From: RGIG7213 sp045545665
Lineage (GTDB): Bacteria; Bacillota; Clostridia; Oscillospirales; CAG-272
Assembly (NCBI GenBank): GCA_045545665.1
Contig: JAZQBL010000001.1
Span: 29,790 to 93,789, forward strand
Direction: 5' to 3'
Length of the DNA: 64,000 bases
In this document: in pieces, positions 8,850-16,667 of the stretch
Numbering within the stretch: position 1 is the first letter of the stretch
Layout: each line of letters starts with the position of its first letter
The notes under the pieces: model-generated
Databases searched by the model: none
Told to the model about the DNA's origin: nothing
What the model saw: only the letters and a program-made list of their open reading frames with translations
Made by a program: the position numbers and the translations under genes

Positions 8850-10811
8850 TCAGAAATAATTTCTCGTTATGTTTTCAAGGTCTGTCTGTGTAACCGTACC
8901 GTTTTTGTCAAAGTCGGCGGCAAAGTTGTAACCGCTTATAGATATACCGTTTATCATCTTTTTGATCCTTAAAACGTCGATACCGTTTACTGTGCCGTTT
9001 CCGTCAAAGTCGCCCATTACCGAAATAAGAGCGGTCACAACACATACATCGTTTTTGTAACGCTTTATAAAACAGCCGGAAGCGACGGTGTCTGATGACG
9101 ACATTTTGTTGCCGCTTGCGCTGTAAACAGAGCACGTATCAACATCTATATTTGAGAGTAATTCCGAAACGGTAGTTCCGGGTTTTATACCGAATAGAAC
9201 GTTTTGACCTTGATACGTTTCATATGAGTATCCGCTTGTGCTTGATACGGGAATCGTTGCAAGATCACTTGAAGTAACGGTAAGATCGATTACCGCAACA
9301 GGGTAAGCCTGCGTTCCTGTTTTCGTTGAAAGAACACCTGTAGTACCTTTTATTACAATGGTGTGAGTACCGATAGGTAAACTGCTGAGATCAATGGTAC
9401 CGCTGTAAGCGTTTACCGAGTGTGTCGGATAACCCGCAGAAGAGGTACTGCTCGTAATGTCGGAACGGTATTTTGACGTAAGCTTTGTCCACGTTGTTGA
9501 ACCGTCGATACTGTATGAAAAACCTGTAACGAGCTTTGTAGTAACACTCCAACCGGATATATACAACTGAGAGCTTTCGGAAAGATCTACCGCGTGTGAC
9601 ATAATAACAGGTGTTGAGTCGCCGGAAGAATGTATAGTAGGTGTATCAACGCTTGCAAGATAGGAATATTTTTCGCCCGAGAAATATGTACCGGGGTCTG
9701 TCGTATATTCAGGCATGCTCGAATATACGGGAATGATGAATTTGTATTTTGCATCAAGGTTTGTCTGAAGCGCATACTGCATCGTGCGTCCTTCGGAATA
9801 GGGAGCCATAAGATTTTGCATATACTGTGCTTCGAAGTTCATAGATGAACCGTTGCTGTACTTACTTCTTGCGTCAACGTTGAATTTTTGGTAATAAAGT
9901 GTGTGGCGGTATGTAGCAAGGTATACGTCACGGAGCTTTTTAACACCGCCCTCGATCGCCTTCATACGTGTGTTCCATCCGGCGGTTTTTGCTTCCTTCA
10001 TACCTCCGAGCCAGATGTTGAAGTATCCGTCGCCGTAAGCACCGATGTTAAAATAGTTATAATATCCGTCGTACTGCAAAAGGGTGCTGTCATAGCCTGA
10101 AGATGGAGCATCGTTTGTTCCGTTTAAATAAGAGTTATAAAGCTCTGTTCCGCACTTTCCCGAAATAAGAGGACTTGAACCGGCAACCCCCTGTTCCTGT
10201 CTTAATCTTGCTGCGATGAAAATGGGGTTGATATTGTAAGTGTTTCCGAGATTGAGAAAATACTGTGCATACGTAAGTGTGTTTCCGCTGTCGGGAATGA
10301 CTGTGTTTGCCATAAAAGTACCCGCTAAAGCACTTTCGATATCAGCAACCGAATATGTTGTTGTGTCCTTGTAAAGGGTAAGAAACATAAATATGTGTCT
10401 TTCGTCAAGGAAGTTTCTCGGGTCCATTGCGTATTCAACGGCTGCTCTGTTTGCGGGATACCATCCCGAGTCGTACTCTGTGTAATTTTTAAGATATGCG
10501 CTGCCCGTGGACTTTGAAACGAGGTTCGTGTCCTCCGGATCAAGTTCCTCGGAAATTACGTAATTCCATGTGTAATTTATTCCGTAATGCTGATAAGACA
10601 TTCCCGTGATATCAGCTGCCTCAAACTCCCAATTCGGGTGTATAAAATGAAGCTTTGCAAGCTTTACTGCATAAGATTCCGGAAAACCCGAATCGAGCAA
10701 AGACTGATAGTATGTATCGTATTCGCTTGCAGAAACGCTGATGAACGGTATACACGTCAGAAGTGTTGCCGCTGTGAGGATAAAAGCTAAAAACTTTTTC
10801 GACGGTTGCAT
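8850..10811 (-). CDS. Secreted endo-beta-N-acetylglucosaminidase (GH73-like) with C-terminal dockerin
   Basis: A 653-residue secreted protein. Residues 1-28 are a signal peptide (basic start, hydrophobic core, SVSAS cleavage region). The central domain matches LytB/GH73 glucosaminidases: NPIFIAARLRQEQG, with the likely catalytic Glu near 205, followed by YNYFNIGAYGDG and NIWLGGMKEAK. These enzymes cut the glycan strand of peptidoglycan. A beta-rich, Ser/Thr-rich region (about 400-590) follows, including an Ig-like stretch around YSIDGSTTWTK. The C-terminus has two dockerin-type calcium-binding repeats, DFDGNGTVNGIDVLRIKK and DFDKNGTVTQTDLENI. The ATG at 10811 has AAAGGAG at good spacing; longer upstream frames lack a signal and a good site. 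It is a single-gene unit from its own promoter. The dockerin implies a cohesin-bearing partner elsewhere in the genome. Confidence 0.88.
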   Translation of the reverse strand: MQPSKKFLAFILTAATLLTCIPFISVSASEYDTYYQSLLDSGFPESYAVKLAKLHFIHPNWEFEAADITGMSYQHYGINYTWNYVISEELDPEDTNLVSKSTGSAYLKNYTEYDSGWYPANRAAVEYAMDPRNFLDERHIFMFLTLYKDTTTYSVADIESALAGTFMANTVIPDSGNTLTYAQYFLNLGNTYNINPIFIAARLRQEQGVAGSSPLISGKCGTELYNSYLNGTNDAPSSGYDSTLLQYDGYYNYFNIGAYGDGYFNIWLGGMKEAKTAGWNTRMKAIEGGVKKLRDVYLATYRHTLYYQKFNVDARSKYSNGSSMNFEAQYMQNLMAPYSEGRTMQYALQTNLDAKYKFIIPVYSSMPEYTTDPGTYFSGEKYSYLASVDTPTIHSSGDSTPVIMSHAVDLSESSQLYISGWSVTTKLVTGFSYSIDGSTTWTKLTSKYRSDITSSTSSAGYPTHSVNAYSGTIDLSSLPIGTHTIVIKGTTGVLSTKTGTQAYPVAVIDLTVTSSDLATIPVSSTSGYSYETYQGQNVLFGIKPGTTVSELLSNIDVDTCSVYSASGNKMSSSDTVASGCFIKRYKNDVCVVTALISVMGDFDGNGTVNGIDVLRIKKMINGISISGYNFAADFDKNGTVTQTDLENITRNYF

Positions 10812-10872
10812 TTTGTGCTCCTTTGTTTTATTCATTTGCCCACTGAAAAATTCGTATGACATTAATGGTACG

Positions 10873-10901
10873 ATTATAATATATTTTTTGAAAAATATCA
10901 A
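10873..10901 (-). promoter_or_regulatory. Sigma-A promoter for the glucosaminidase gene
   Basis: On the minus strand TTGATA (10901-10896) and TATAAT (10878-10873) are separated by 17 bases, giving a leader of about 55 nt. The 409-bp gap 10812-11220 between divergent genes holds this promoter and the HU promoter. I see nothing else supported there. Confidence 0.75.
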
Positions 10902-11154
10902 GAGGTTTTGATTAATTTTGACTATTTCGACAAAAAAATAAATCGTATTTTGTGAGTAATTAACAAAAATACGTTTTACATTAACAAAAAAATGAAGATG
11001 CGAAGGGAAAAATTTCGTACTTATATTCATAATTTTCCAAAAAAGGGCGCATTTTTTTTTGCACTGTACATAAATTTTTAAAGAAGACAAGACAGCTCGA
11101 ATGCGAAAAATGATGAATAATGTAAAAACAAAAGATAAATTTTATTCTTTTCTA

Positions 11155-11183
11155 TTGATAAATTTAATAAATGATGATATAAT
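11155..11183 (+). promoter_or_regulatory. Sigma-A promoter for hup-rqcP
   Basis: TTGATA (11155-11160), 17-base spacer, TATAAT (11178-11183). The start codon of the HU gene is 37 bases beyond the -10, with a TAGGAGAG ribosome-binding site between. Confidence 0.8.
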
Positions 11184-11220
11184 GTAGATACAGAAAAAAG
11201 AAGTAGGAGAGTAACTACCA

Positions 11221-11496
11221 ATGAACAAAACAGAACTTATTGCTGAAGTAGCAAAAAAATCAGGTCTTACAAAAGTACAGGCTGAAAATGCAGTTAATGC
11301 CGTTGTTGCTTCAATGACTGACGCACTCGCTGACAATGACAAGATTCAGCTTTCAGGTTTCGGTACTTTTGAAGTAAAGGAACTTAAAGCAAGAGTTGGT
11401 ATTAACCCCAGAACAAAGGAAAAAATGGAGATCGCTGCATCTAAGCGTGCTGTTTTCTCCGCAGGAAAGAAGCTTAAGGACGCTATCAACAAATAA
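11221..11496 (+). CDS. hup: HU family DNA-binding protein
   Basis: A 91-residue nucleoid protein that bends and compacts DNA as a dimer. The start MNKTELIAEVAKKSGLTK, the GFGTFEV turn and the C-terminal NPRTKEK arm are the standard HU landmarks, and the length is normal. The ATG has a TAGGAGAG site and a strong promoter about 40 bases upstream. Codon use leans towards the highly expressed set (GCT, AAG, GTT), as expected for an abundant protein. Its TAA stop shares one base with the ATG of the next gene, so the S4 protein is translationally coupled to it, an arrangement common in Clostridia. Confidence 0.95.
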   Translation: MNKTELIAEVAKKSGLTKVQAENAVNAVVASMTDALADNDKIQLSGFGTFEVKELKARVGINPRTKEKMEIAASKRAVFSAGKKLKDAINK

Positions 11497-11738
11497 TGCG
11501 CCTTGACAAATTCCTTAAGGTCTCGCGAATTATCAAACGCCGAACGGTTGCAAATAATGCCTGTGATACAGACCACGTTACCGTAAACGGAAGACCCGCA
11601 AAAGCATCCTACGATGTAAAAGAGAATGATATCATACAAATAACCTTCGGAGACAAGATATTGAAGGTTAAAGTCAAAGATGTACGTGAACACGTCCTCA
11701 AAGCTGACGCAAGTGAGCTTTACGAAGTTATTCAGTAA
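11496..11738 (+). CDS. rqcP: RqcP-like S4 domain RNA-binding protein
   Basis: An 80-residue single S4 domain: MRLDKFLKVSRIIKRRTVAN at the start, VTVNGRPAKASYDVKENDII in the middle. Length and sequence fit the YabO/RqcP/Hsp15 family. In Firmicutes RqcP works with RqcH on the 50S subunit in alanine tailing of stalled nascent chains. The ATG overlaps the HU stop by one base (TAATG). No dedicated ribosome-binding site is needed if coupling operates. The gene ends just before a terminator. Assignment to RqcP rather than another small S4 protein is by length and context. Confidence 0.85.
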   Translation: MRLDKFLKVSRIIKRRTVANNACDTDHVTVNGRPAKASYDVKENDIIQITFGDKILKVKVKDVREHVLKADASELYEVIQ

Positions 11739-11775
11739 CGTCGATGATTTTTGGATTGTTTATACAGTCCTGATA

Positions 11776-11810
11776 ACGGCAGCTGTCATAAGGCAGACTG
11801 CCGTTTTTAT
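11776..11810 (+). terminator. Rho-independent terminator after rqcP
   Basis: ACGGCAG (11776-11782) pairs with CTGCCGT (11798-11804) and is followed by a T run. It ends the hup-rqcP transcript. Confidence 0.75.
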
Positions 11811-11815
11811 ATGAC

Positions 11816-11845
11816 AAAGCCGTCGGAGACCGACGGCTTTTGTTT
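11816..11845. terminator. Bidirectional terminator
   Basis: AAGCCGTCGG (11817-11826) and CCGACGGCTT (11830-11839) form a perfect 10-bp stem with a three-base loop, A-rich before and T-rich after. It lies immediately downstream of the SpoIID-like gene on the minus strand and backs up the hup-rqcP terminator. Confidence 0.85.
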
Positions 11846-13862
11846 ATTGCATTTTAAGATATTCTTCGTATGTTACAAGCTCGGTATTCGGGAAGTAGGA
11901 AAGAAGGATCTTATCGTAGGAATACCCAAGCTCGCCAAGGTCGCGTATTCCGATCTGCGACATTCCCGCACCGTGACCGTAGCCTTTTCCGATAAAGATA
12001 AAATTACCGTTTTCTTCCTCAGCTTTAGTTTCGGAGTTGTTGAGCGCACCGTTTACAAAATTTTCAGCTTCGGCAAGGACGTCAAGTGTGACAGGACCGC
12101 TTGAAGTGGAAACGGAAAGTATATTGGGTAACGCAGTCGTTTTGATCCCCGTCGATGTGATGACGTGAATTTTTTCGGCGTTTTCGGTACCTAATATTTT
12201 GAGTCCGTCGGCAGTCATAACGTGTATACCGGTCGATGTCTTGGGAAGACCGTCTTCAATTATGCCGTTATGAGATATTACGAAGTTGGCGCTCTTCAAA
12301 TATGCACCTATTGAGTTTTTCACGTTTCTCGTTCTTACCATCGTTTCCTGATTGCCGTGAATATCCGTGACCGTCATAGAATAGACGTATGAAGAATTTT
12401 CGCAAAGTCTGTTTATTTTTATATCCTTTATGGCATCTTTCAGCTTTGTATATCCCTGGCTTCTGAGATATTTGCAAAGCTCCTCGGGCGTTGCTTCATA
12501 TTGCCATACGCCGTATTTGTGTGTTTCATACTTTTCCCACGGCGTAAATTGACCGACAAGGTATTTTTGCGGTAACTGATTCCAGACTTCGTGCGCCGCC
12601 GCTATGGAGCCTCCTGTAACGGCGGAATAGTATGCTGTTGCGGGCTTGCCGTCACACACAGACAAAAGTCCCTTGGTTTCAGCCACAGCTTCCCGTACGA
12701 CGGCGTTTACTCTGTCGTGTCCCAAAGAGGTCTGACATTCCGAATCGGAACAAAGATCACAACCGTACGCTGAGTGTCTGCCGAGGTTTGCATATGCGTA
12801 CGTACGCACACATATAGCAAACGCTTTGAGCGTTTCTTTGGGCCAGGCGCTTGATATCTCCCACGGAACGACACTCTCGACGTATTTTTCCATTTCCGAT
12901 ATCATTATAAGAGTTATGGCATCTTTTCCGCTGCCGTCATATCTTTTTGCTTCGAATATACCGGGCCAATAATATCCCGACTGTATTTTTATATAGTTTT
13001 CCTCGCCGTCTTCCTTTATGGGATAACATCCGAGTCCGTATTCAAAGGACGACAGATAGTAAAAGAGTATTTTCCCGCTTTGATGATCGAGTATTTTAAG
13101 CTCGTTTTCATCCGAAGGTGAAATTACGCTCAGCTCTCCGTAAGTTTCAGCTAAAGCAGCCGATGCTTTATTTGCTTCACTTTCGGTGAAATATTCACCT
13201 ATAAGTATTCTGTGTTCGCCGTTTATGTAAGCGGGAATGAATTTAGTATCTTCATCGTTTTTCTGAAGAAGCGAAAGGGAAGTCTCCAGATGCGTTGCGT
13301 GGGCGTAAACTGTGGGAAGAAGTAAATGATATCCGCCGACGGTCGCAACCGAAAGATTGGAGGTGGAGCGGTAATCCCATTTTGATGATGATTCAGAATG
13401 TTTATAAAGATTTCCGCCTTTTGCAAAGCAGAGGTCCGATACGTCCTTTATGGAATACAAATATCCGAACTCATGGTCCTCCGTCGTTGAATAAAGATCG
13501 AAGCCGAACTGACCGTGAGACGGGCGCAGGCGGTAGCTTTCTTTTGAGTCGGATCGGAAAAAGATGGCAACTCGCAAAAGAAGATCGTCTTCTTTGAATA
13601 TCGGCTCGGGTACGTAAGGATCCTCGGGTGGAATGACGGGATATCCTCCCGTGGACGAATCCGCGGTGTCATCCGTTGTTTCGTCTGTAATTTCATCCGT
13701 TGTATCGGGAGAAGTTGTTTGGGGATCCTCAGATTCCGTTTCCGTGTCTGTTTGGATATCGGATTCCACGGCGTTGGTCTGTACGGCGGCATATGCAACG
13801 ATACCTAAAACGAACATCGCCGCAAGTAATATCGAAACTATCCTGATAAGGTTTTTGTTCAT
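11844..13862 (-). CDS. SpoIID/LytB-domain membrane-anchored protein
   Basis: A protein of about 672 residues with an N-terminal transmembrane anchor (about 5-27), a Thr/Asp/Glu-rich linker (about 30-80), a SPOR-like segment around ILIGEYFTESEANKASAALAE, and a SpoIID/LytB domain. Landmarks are VPWEISSAWPKETLKAFAIC, RTYAY, CDLCSDSECQ, AYYSAVTGG and, near the end, GYGHGAGMSQIG. Sporulation SpoIID is a lytic transglycosylase that trims stripped peptidoglycan during engulfment. This long, linker-bearing form may instead be a vegetative or amidase-enhancer (LytB) type. ATG 13862 has GGTGG five bases upstream; a GTG at 13871 is the other option. It is the last gene of a minus-strand operon with the topoisomerase genes and ends at a terminator. 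Confidence 0.88.
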   Translation of the reverse strand: MNKNLIRIVSILLAAMFVLGIVAYAAVQTNAVESDIQTDTETESEDPQTTSPDTTDEITDETTDDTADSSTGGYPVIPPEDPYVPEPIFKEDDLLLRVAIFFRSDSKESYRLRPSHGQFGFDLYSTTEDHEFGYLYSIKDVSDLCFAKGGNLYKHSESSSKWDYRSTSNLSVATVGGYHLLLPTVYAHATHLETSLSLLQKNDEDTKFIPAYINGEHRILIGEYFTESEANKASAALAETYGELSVISPSDENELKILDHQSGKILFYYLSSFEYGLGCYPIKEDGEENYIKIQSGYYWPGIFEAKRYDGSGKDAITLIMISEMEKYVESVVPWEISSAWPKETLKAFAICVRTYAYANLGRHSAYGCDLCSDSECQTSLGHDRVNAVVREAVAETKGLLSVCDGKPATAYYSAVTGGSIAAAHEVWNQLPQKYLVGQFTPWEKYETHKYGVWQYEATPEELCKYLRSQGYTKLKDAIKDIKINRLCENSSYVYSMTVTDIHGNQETMVRTRNVKNSIGAYLKSANFVISHNGIIEDGLPKTSTGIHVMTADGLKILGTENAEKIHVITSTGIKTTALPNILSVSTSSGPVTLDVLAEAENFVNGALNNSETKAEEENGNFIFIGKGYGHGAGMSQIGIRDLGELGYSYDKILLSYFPNTELVTYEEYLKMQ

Positions 13863-13875
13863 TTTGTCCACCGTG

Positions 13876-14406
13876 TCAGCCTATGACCTTATATTCGCCT
13901 TTTATCATGATCTCGGTGCCCGAGGATGTACAGCAAATACCTCTTCCGTCTGCTTTTGGTATGATAACGTAATGGTTTTTCGAAATATCTGAGTTGTTCA
14001 AAAGGGATGTTTCCGTTGTTTTATCGGTAAGTGTCTGTGTTGCGGAGGGACATACAGCCTTTACAGAGCCTGTAAGCAATATTATGTCACACGCACCGAG
14101 GGCAACTATCTTCTGTCCTGCATTGAGCTTTTCGGTTGAAAAAACGACCTGCTGAGACGAAGAGCCGCCTACGGAATTTTTAGCTATTTCTTCACGTACG
14201 TACGCTTCCATTTCCGCTTTCATCTCTTCCTTCAGCTTTTCCATTTCTGCGTTTACGTAAGAAAGGGAAACGAGCGGATCTTCTTCTGTTGTGTACGTTT
14301 CTCCGGTTGCAGTCGCAAAGGCTGTAAACATAATACTCAACATGAGCACGGTCGTCAGACATTTTCCTGTAAGTTTTGCACCTGAGATCATAAGTTTTTT
14401 GAACAT
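13876..14406 (-). CDS. Secreted or anchored protein of unknown function with coiled coil
   Basis: A 176-residue protein I do not recognise. It has an N-terminal hydrophobic signal or anchor (about 14-36), then an acidic/basic helical stretch (VNAEMEKLKEEMKAEMEAYVR, about 50-72) likely to be a coiled coil, then a compact C-terminal domain with VFSTEKLNAGQKIVALGACDI and a final EIMIKGEYKVIG. It sits 14 bp after the topoisomerase A gene, and its TGA is only a few bases before the SpoIID-like start. The shared export signal and tight spacing suggest it works with the SpoIID-like protein at the cell surface; that is inference. Confidence 0.65.
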   Translation of the reverse strand: MFKKLMISGAKLTGKCLTTVLMLSIMFTAFATATGETYTTEEDPLVSLSYVNAEMEKLKEEMKAEMEAYVREEIAKNSVGGSSSQQVVFSTEKLNAGQKIVALGACDIILLTGSVKAVCPSATQTLTDKTTETSLLNNSDISKNHYVIIPKADGRGICCTSSGTEIMIKGEYKVIG

Positions 14407-14420
14407 ATAATTATCCTTTC

Positions 14421-16655
14421 TTATTCAATTATTCCTATCTGTCTTGCGTCTATATCGTACTGTTCAAGTAAAGTTCCCGCAGCGGGGATCTTTATTTTTT
14501 TGTACTTTGAAGTGTTTTCAAAAGGTGAGTCGGATTCCTTGAATGCGGCGGCTATCTTCTGATTTTTCTTCAAATTGAAGAGCGTCACACCGCCTGCGGT
14601 TCTCGTTGTTTTTTCGGGTATGAGCTTCGTTGAGATCATAATCGCACGTCTGTTGTCCGAAATTAGGACGATGTTGAACGGTTCGTCTTCGTAGAATATT
14701 CCGACAATGGGAGAAGATGAGCTGTATGCGCCTGTAAGCTTACGTCTGTTGCTCTTCGTCTCATAATTTTTCATCGAAACCTTGACGCCTTTTCCGTTTT
14801 CAAAGATGAACACGAGGTTTTTCGGCTCAAAATTATCGGGGATAAGCTTCATAAATATAGCTTTTTCACCGCTGTCAAAGGAAAGCTTCGAAGGTACGTA
14901 ATCACCTAAAACGGAAGCTTTAAGGCAGTCAAAGTCGGTAAGCTTTGCTTTGTATGCCTGAGCTTTATCGGAGAAGAAGACGACACTGTCTCGGTTTTCA
15001 CCGTCTTCGGAAATTATGATCCTGTCGCCGTCTTTGAGCATCTGCTCGTCGGAAGCACGTAAAGATACAAGCGTCGATTTTTTGAAATAACCGTCTTTTG
15101 TAAATACTGCACGTATGTTGAAGTTTTCAACGTGCTCACTTTCGTTGTATATCTGTACGTCCTCCTGGGAAAGTATCAGCGACTTTCTCGGCATTCCGTA
15201 TTTGTTCTTTATTTCTTTGAGCTGTTTGATTATTACGTCTTTGACCTTCCTGTCGGATGCTATCGTTTCTTCAAGCTCTGCAATTTCTTTTTGCAGACTT
15301 TCAATATCGGCTATGCGGTTGAGAATATACTCACGGTTAAGGTTACGCAGCTTTATTTCGGCAACGTATTCCGCTTGCTTCATCGTAAGATCGAATTCTT
15401 TTGCGAGATTCGGTACTACGTCTGAATCCTTTTCTGTGCCTCTGACGATCGCGATCGCTCTGTCTATGTCGAGAAGTATCTTTCCGAGACCCAAAAGCAA
15501 ATGAAGCTTGTCTTTCTTTGCGTTAAGATCAAACGTAAGCTCACGTCTTAAACACGTTACACGGAATTTTATCCATTCGTTGAGAATATCAATTATACCG
15601 AGGACCTTCGGAGAACCGTCGATCAGTACGTTGAAGTTACAGCCCATACTGTCTTCAAGGGGAGTAAGTTTGAAAAGTTTGAGCATAAGCTTATCGGGAT
15701 CGACTCCGCGGCGAAGATCAAGAGTAAATCTGAATCCCTCTATACCTATTTCGTCACGGTAGTCGGTAATTTCCTTGAGCTTGCCTTCCTTTACAAGGTC
15801 GGCTATCTTTTTCATAATAAGCTCAATGGAGGTCGAGTAGGGGATCTGGGTTATGTTTATGCAGTTGTTGTCTTTGTCGTATTCGTATTTTGAGCGTATC
15901 TTGACAGCACCCTTACCGCTCAAATAAAGCTCTTTCATCTTTTCTCTGTTGTATATGATGAAGCCGCCACCCGGAAAATCCGGCGCTTTTACGATATCAA
16001 GCATTCTGTCAACGGAAACGTGGCTGTTTTTAAGAAGTTCTATTGTTCCGTCACATATTTCGGAAAGATTGAACGAGCATATGTTTGATGCCATACCGAC
16101 AGCAATACCGAGGTTAGATGAAACAAGTATGTTCGGAAAGGAAACGGGAAGCAAAACAGGCTCTTTTTGCGTACTGTCGTAGTTGTCAACGAAATCTACA
16201 GCATCCTTGTTGATGCCGCAAAATACTTCGTTACAGATCTTGGCAAGCTTTACTTCCGTGTAACGTGATGCGGCAACTTCCATATTCGTTGAATGAAGTC
16301 CCCACGTACCCTTTGAGTCGATAAAAGGATGAAGCAGAGCTGCGTGTCCCGTCGTCATACGAACCATCGTTTCGTAAATTGATGCATCACCGTGCGGGTT
16401 AAGTGTCATCGTAGCGCCGACTACGTTCGTACTTTTCGTTCTTCCCGACGTCAGAAGGTTCATTTTATACATCGTGTACAAAAGCTTTCTGTGGGAGGGC
16501 TTAAAACCGTCGATCTCGGGAATTGCACGTGATATGATAACGCTCATAACGTACGGCATATAGTTCTTTTCGATCGTGTCGGTTATCGGCTGTGTTCTTA
16601 TTTCAGCCAGCGGAAGATTTTCTTCCGCCGGTATATTTTTCTTCTTTTTCGCCAT
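14421..16655 (-). CDS. parC: Topoisomerase IV (type IIA) subunit A, divergent
   Basis: A 744-residue breakage-reunion subunit. The winged-helix region contains NPHGDASIYETMVRM and the active-site Tyr in AASRYTEVK (about residue 132); a coiled-coil tower (around LQKEIAELEETIASDRKVKDVI) and a shortened C-terminal beta domain follow. It cuts and rejoins duplex DNA with the B subunit encoded 12 bp upstream. The length and weak C-terminal domain favour topoisomerase IV over gyrase. At the position of E. coli GyrA Ser83 it has Ala (about 91), while the Asp87 position is Glu (about 95). Normal gyrase genes should exist elsewhere in the genome. The two downstream genes for exported proteins look like part of the same operon. 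Confidence 0.88.
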   Translation of the reverse strand: MAKKKKNIPAEENLPLAEIRTQPITDTIEKNYMPYVMSVIISRAIPEIDGFKPSHRKLLYTMYKMNLLTSGRTKSTNVVGATMTLNPHGDASIYETMVRMTTGHAALLHPFIDSKGTWGLHSTNMEVAASRYTEVKLAKICNEVFCGINKDAVDFVDNYDSTQKEPVLLPVSFPNILVSSNLGIAVGMASNICSFNLSEICDGTIELLKNSHVSVDRMLDIVKAPDFPGGGFIIYNREKMKELYLSGKGAVKIRSKYEYDKDNNCINITQIPYSTSIELIMKKIADLVKEGKLKEITDYRDEIGIEGFRFTLDLRRGVDPDKLMLKLFKLTPLEDSMGCNFNVLIDGSPKVLGIIDILNEWIKFRVTCLRRELTFDLNAKKDKLHLLLGLGKILLDIDRAIAIVRGTEKDSDVVPNLAKEFDLTMKQAEYVAEIKLRNLNREYILNRIADIESLQKEIAELEETIASDRKVKDVIIKQLKEIKNKYGMPRKSLILSQEDVQIYNESEHVENFNIRAVFTKDGYFKKSTLVSLRASDEQMLKDGDRIIISEDGENRDSVVFFSDKAQAYKAKLTDFDCLKASVLGDYVPSKLSFDSGEKAIFMKLIPDNFEPKNLVFIFENGKGVKVSMKNYETKSNRRKLTGAYSSSSPIVGIFYEDEPFNIVLISDNRRAIMISTKLIPEKTTRTAGGVTLFNLKKNQKIAAAFKESDSPFENTSKYKKIKIPAAGTLLEQYDIDARQIGIIE

Positions 16656-16667
16656 TACCGTTATACC

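Noticed and set aside
10820..11090. Longer N-terminus for the glucosaminidase
   Set aside because: The upstream frame covers the promoter and AT-rich leader; the ATG at 10811 has the ribosome-binding site and starts a proper signal peptide.
11751..12104. Plus-strand open frame of 117 codons
   Set aside because: It begins across two terminators and is antisense to the SpoIID-like gene, whose domain motifs are clear.
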